44,315 nucleotides of DNA. It comes from JBBQVS01 sp038211295. Lineage in GTDB: Bacteria > Chloroflexota > Ktedonobacteria > Ktedonobacterales > Ktedonobacteraceae. Numbering within the stretch: position 1 is the first letter of the stretch; every line of letters begins with the position of its first letter. This document shows positions 42,731 through 44,315 of the stretch, one piece after another. A program made the position numbers and the translations under genes. Under the pieces are notes generated by a model. The model was not told where the DNA came from, did no database searches, and saw nothing but the letters and a program-made list of their open reading frames with translations. The stretch covers positions 1 to 44,315 of the forward strand of contig JBBQVS010000026.1 in NCBI GenBank assembly GCA_038211295.1, in the 5' to 3' direction.

Positions 42731-43750
42731 TTAATAATGTCCAATCGTGTGTGGCTCAATTCTCTTTCTAAAGACCCAGTAATTCCATGCTTGGTAGAGC
42801 ATAACAAAAGGGACAACCGTCAGGCCAATCCAGCTAAGAACCACGAGCGAGTATGAGTTTGTGGATGCATTCCGAATGGTCAGGTTCCAGGCCGGATTGA
42901 GGCTTGAAATCATCACATTGGGGAAGAGGCACTGCACAACGATAGCCGCCGCGCTGATGATAACGACAAACGACATCGCGAACGCCCACCCGCTGCGACC
43001 ACGCGCGTTGAGCCAGAGGAGCGCGACCAGCGACGCTAGTATCAGATAGTCCAATGGCACAATTCGCGGGTTCAAGAGAGCCTGCTTGAACACGTTGGTC
43101 GCGGTGAAGCCAGTGACAACGACCAGCGTAAGGACGACGAGATTGACGCTCCATATGAATGGTATCACGCGCTGCGCTCGCTTTACAAGCTCACCCGTCA
43201 CGCGGAGACTGAGAAAGATTGTTCCGTGTAGCAAGAAAAACGTAGCGAAGGCGGCCCCAACGAGCAAGGCGAACGGATTGAAGGGCGTCAGAAACGTACC
43301 AGCGTAATCGCCGTGCGCGTTGATCGGCACGCCATGCATCAAGTTGCCGATGACCATGCCCCAGAAAAAGCCGGGGAGTACGCTACCAAGCGCGATCATC
43401 CAGTCCCAGAAGCCGCGCCAACGTGGACTCTCATGCTTGCTGCGGAACTCGAATGCCGCGCCACGAATGATGAGCGCGAACAATATCAAGAACATCTCTG
43501 GATAGAAGCCGCTAAGCATTGTGGCGTACCAGGTTGGAAACGCGCCAAACAGACATCCACCGGCAGCGATAAGCCAGACCTCGTTGGCGTCCCAGAAGGG
43601 GCCAATCGAGTTGATAATCATACGTCGTTCTGTATCGTTCTTGCCCAGAAAGGGTAGGAGCATTCCTACCCCGTAGTCGAAGCCTTCTAGGAAGAAGAAG
43701 CCTGTCAGCAGAATGCCCACAAGCAGAAACCAGAGTATTTGTAAGTCCAT
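42731..43750 (-). CDS. cydB: Cytochrome bd ubiquinol/menaquinol oxidase subunit II
   Basis: A 339-residue membrane subunit with about eight or nine spans. It begins LQILWFLLVGILLTGFFFLEGFDYGVGMLLPFLG and continues with the hallmark GPFWDANEVWLIAAGG (about 48-63) and PEMFLILFALIIRGAAFEFR. It pairs with CydA to reduce oxygen to water with quinol at high affinity, without proton pumping. ATG 43750 has GAGGAAGATATT. It lies 18 bases after cydA. Length and the WDANEVW motif are normal, so the subunit is intact. Confidence 0.94.
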   Translation of the reverse strand: MDLQILWFLLVGILLTGFFFLEGFDYGVGMLLPFLGKNDTERRMIINSIGPFWDANEVWLIAAGGCLFGAFPTWYATMLSGFYPEMFLILFALIIRGAAFEFRSKHESPRWRGFWDWMIALGSVLPGFFWGMVIGNLMHGVPINAHGDYAGTFLTPFNPFALLVGAAFATFFLLHGTIFLSLRVTGELVKRAQRVIPFIWSVNLVVLTLVVVTGFTATNVFKQALLNPRIVPLDYLILASLVALLWLNARGRSGWAFAMSFVVIISAAAIVVQCLFPNVMISSLNPAWNLTIRNASTNSYSLVVLSWIGLTVVPFVMLYQAWNYWVFRKRIEPHTIGHY

Positions 43751-43768
43751 AATATCTTCCTCTTGTGC

Positions 43769-44315
43769 TTAGAATGTCGCCACAAGCTGCTTTTCGGGTG
43801 TCTCGGTGGCTCCATCGGTCTCTTCCTCTATAGAAGAACCTTGCTTCGCGGTCTTCGCGAGCAGGTAGCCATCAATCACTGCAAGCACGCCATAGGTTAC
43901 ACAGAAGAGTGTCAGAGTCACAAGTACCTCGGTGGCACTCACAGAAGGCGAGACACTATCAACCGTCCGCAACAGACCAAAGATAGTCCAGGGCTGACGG
44001 CCCATTTCACCGAGCAACCACCCGCTTGTATTCGCGACGTAGGGTAGGGCAAGCGAGGCGATCAAGCCACGTAGTACCCAGCGATTGTTGAACAGGTCCT
44101 TCCGCTTAATCGAAAGGAACAGAGCCGCACCCGCAATCAGCACCATCAACGCACCCACGCCAAGCATGACACGGAAACTATAGAAGGCCACCGTTACATC
44201 GGGGATGTAGTTGCCAGGGCCATATAGATGCACATAGGACGCCTGTATCTGATTGATGCCATCGACGCGACTGGTGAAGCTCCAATCCGAAAGGAACCCC
44301 GCCGACTGGACGGAG
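43769..44315 (-). CDS. cydA: Cytochrome bd oxidase subunit I, C-terminal part
   Basis: The C-terminal ~181 residues are in the window; the frame is open to the right edge, so the start and heme ligands lie outside. Visible is DVTVAFYSFRVMLGVGALMVLIA, then LPYVANTSGWLLGEMGRQPWTIFGLLRTVDSVSP, whose GWLLGEMGRQPW motif is diagnostic for CydA. A final span (TLTLFCVTYGVLAVIDGYLLA) and a short acidic tail follow. The methionine-like start at 44233 is internal and not a true start. It is the first gene of the cydABDC operon seen here. Confidence 0.94.
   Translation of the reverse strand, partial: SVQSAGFLSDWSFTSRVDGINQIQASYVHLYGPGNYIPDVTVAFYSFRVMLGVGALMVLIAGAALFLSIKRKDLFNNRWVLRGLIASLALPYVANTSGWLLGEMGRQPWTIFGLLRTVDSVSPSVSATEVLVTLTLFCVTYGVLAVIDGYLLAKTAKQGSSIEEETDGATETPEKQLVATF

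Overview
The window reads as chromosomal DNA of a GC-moderate, multicellular-type Chloroflexota bacterium, most likely of the class Ktedonobacteria. This is inferred from the gene set: a DprE1/DprE2-like pair, tandem PIG-V-type mannosyltransferases, Ser/Thr kinases with extracellular sensor domains, an ECF sigma factor with its own ABC exporter, a HelY/Mtr4-like helicase and many long intergenic hairpins. No rRNA, tRNA, CRISPR array, transposase or phage gene was seen. I count 36 genes, two of them cut by the window ends. Several starts were moved to codons with a good Shine-Dalgarno (SD) sequence.

Layout. 1-2059 (-): the N-terminal part of a secreted RHS/YD-repeat protein whose signal peptide is separated from the body by a G8 homopolymer frameshift. 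2360-5202: thiamine pyrophosphokinase (-), diverging from a DprE1-like/DprE2-like oxidase-reductase pair (+). 5308-11654 (-): two ABC-2 exporter modules, the second in one unit with an ECF sigma factor and a sigma-linked membrane protein, then rlmB. 11830-16516 (-): an M24 peptidase, then a HEPN protein-pyruvate phosphate dikinase operon behind a clear TTGACA/TATTAT promoter. 16723-18150 (+): a membrane-anchored Asp-box (BNR) protein. 18330-22936: a GtrA-GT2 fusion (-), diverging from two tandem PIG-V-type mannosyltransferases (+), followed by a PfkB sugar kinase and a DUF4190 membrane protein. 24617-27908 (-): a thiolase and a third ABC exporter. 28073-30277 (+): an AT-richer type II restriction-modification pair (C5 cytosine methyltransferase plus HaeII-like nuclease). 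30392-32881 (+): a Ski2/HelY-like helicase with its own promoter. 33345-38235 (+): two tandem receptor-type Ser/Thr kinases, then two small membrane/exported proteins. 39061-44315 (-): cydA (partial)-cydB-cydD-cydC, a complete bd oxidase plus assembly exporter operon.

How the genes work together. Envelope glycan work is suggested by the DprE1/2-like pair (polyprenyl-phosphate sugar epimerisation), the GtrA-GT2 fusion (polyprenyl-phosphate sugar synthesis or flipping) and the PIG-V paralogs (extracytoplasmic transfer). The ECF sigma/ABC cluster looks like a self-contained stress-response exporter. The cyd operon encodes a high-affinity quinol oxidase and the CydDC exporter needed to assemble it.

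The features most worth a second look are the G8 frameshift at the RHS signal peptide, the paired receptor kinases with a shared juxtamembrane block and novel-looking ectodomains, the HEPN-ppdK operon, the inverted-order GtrA-GT2 fusion, the laterally acquired restriction-modification pair, and two families of intergenic hairpins.
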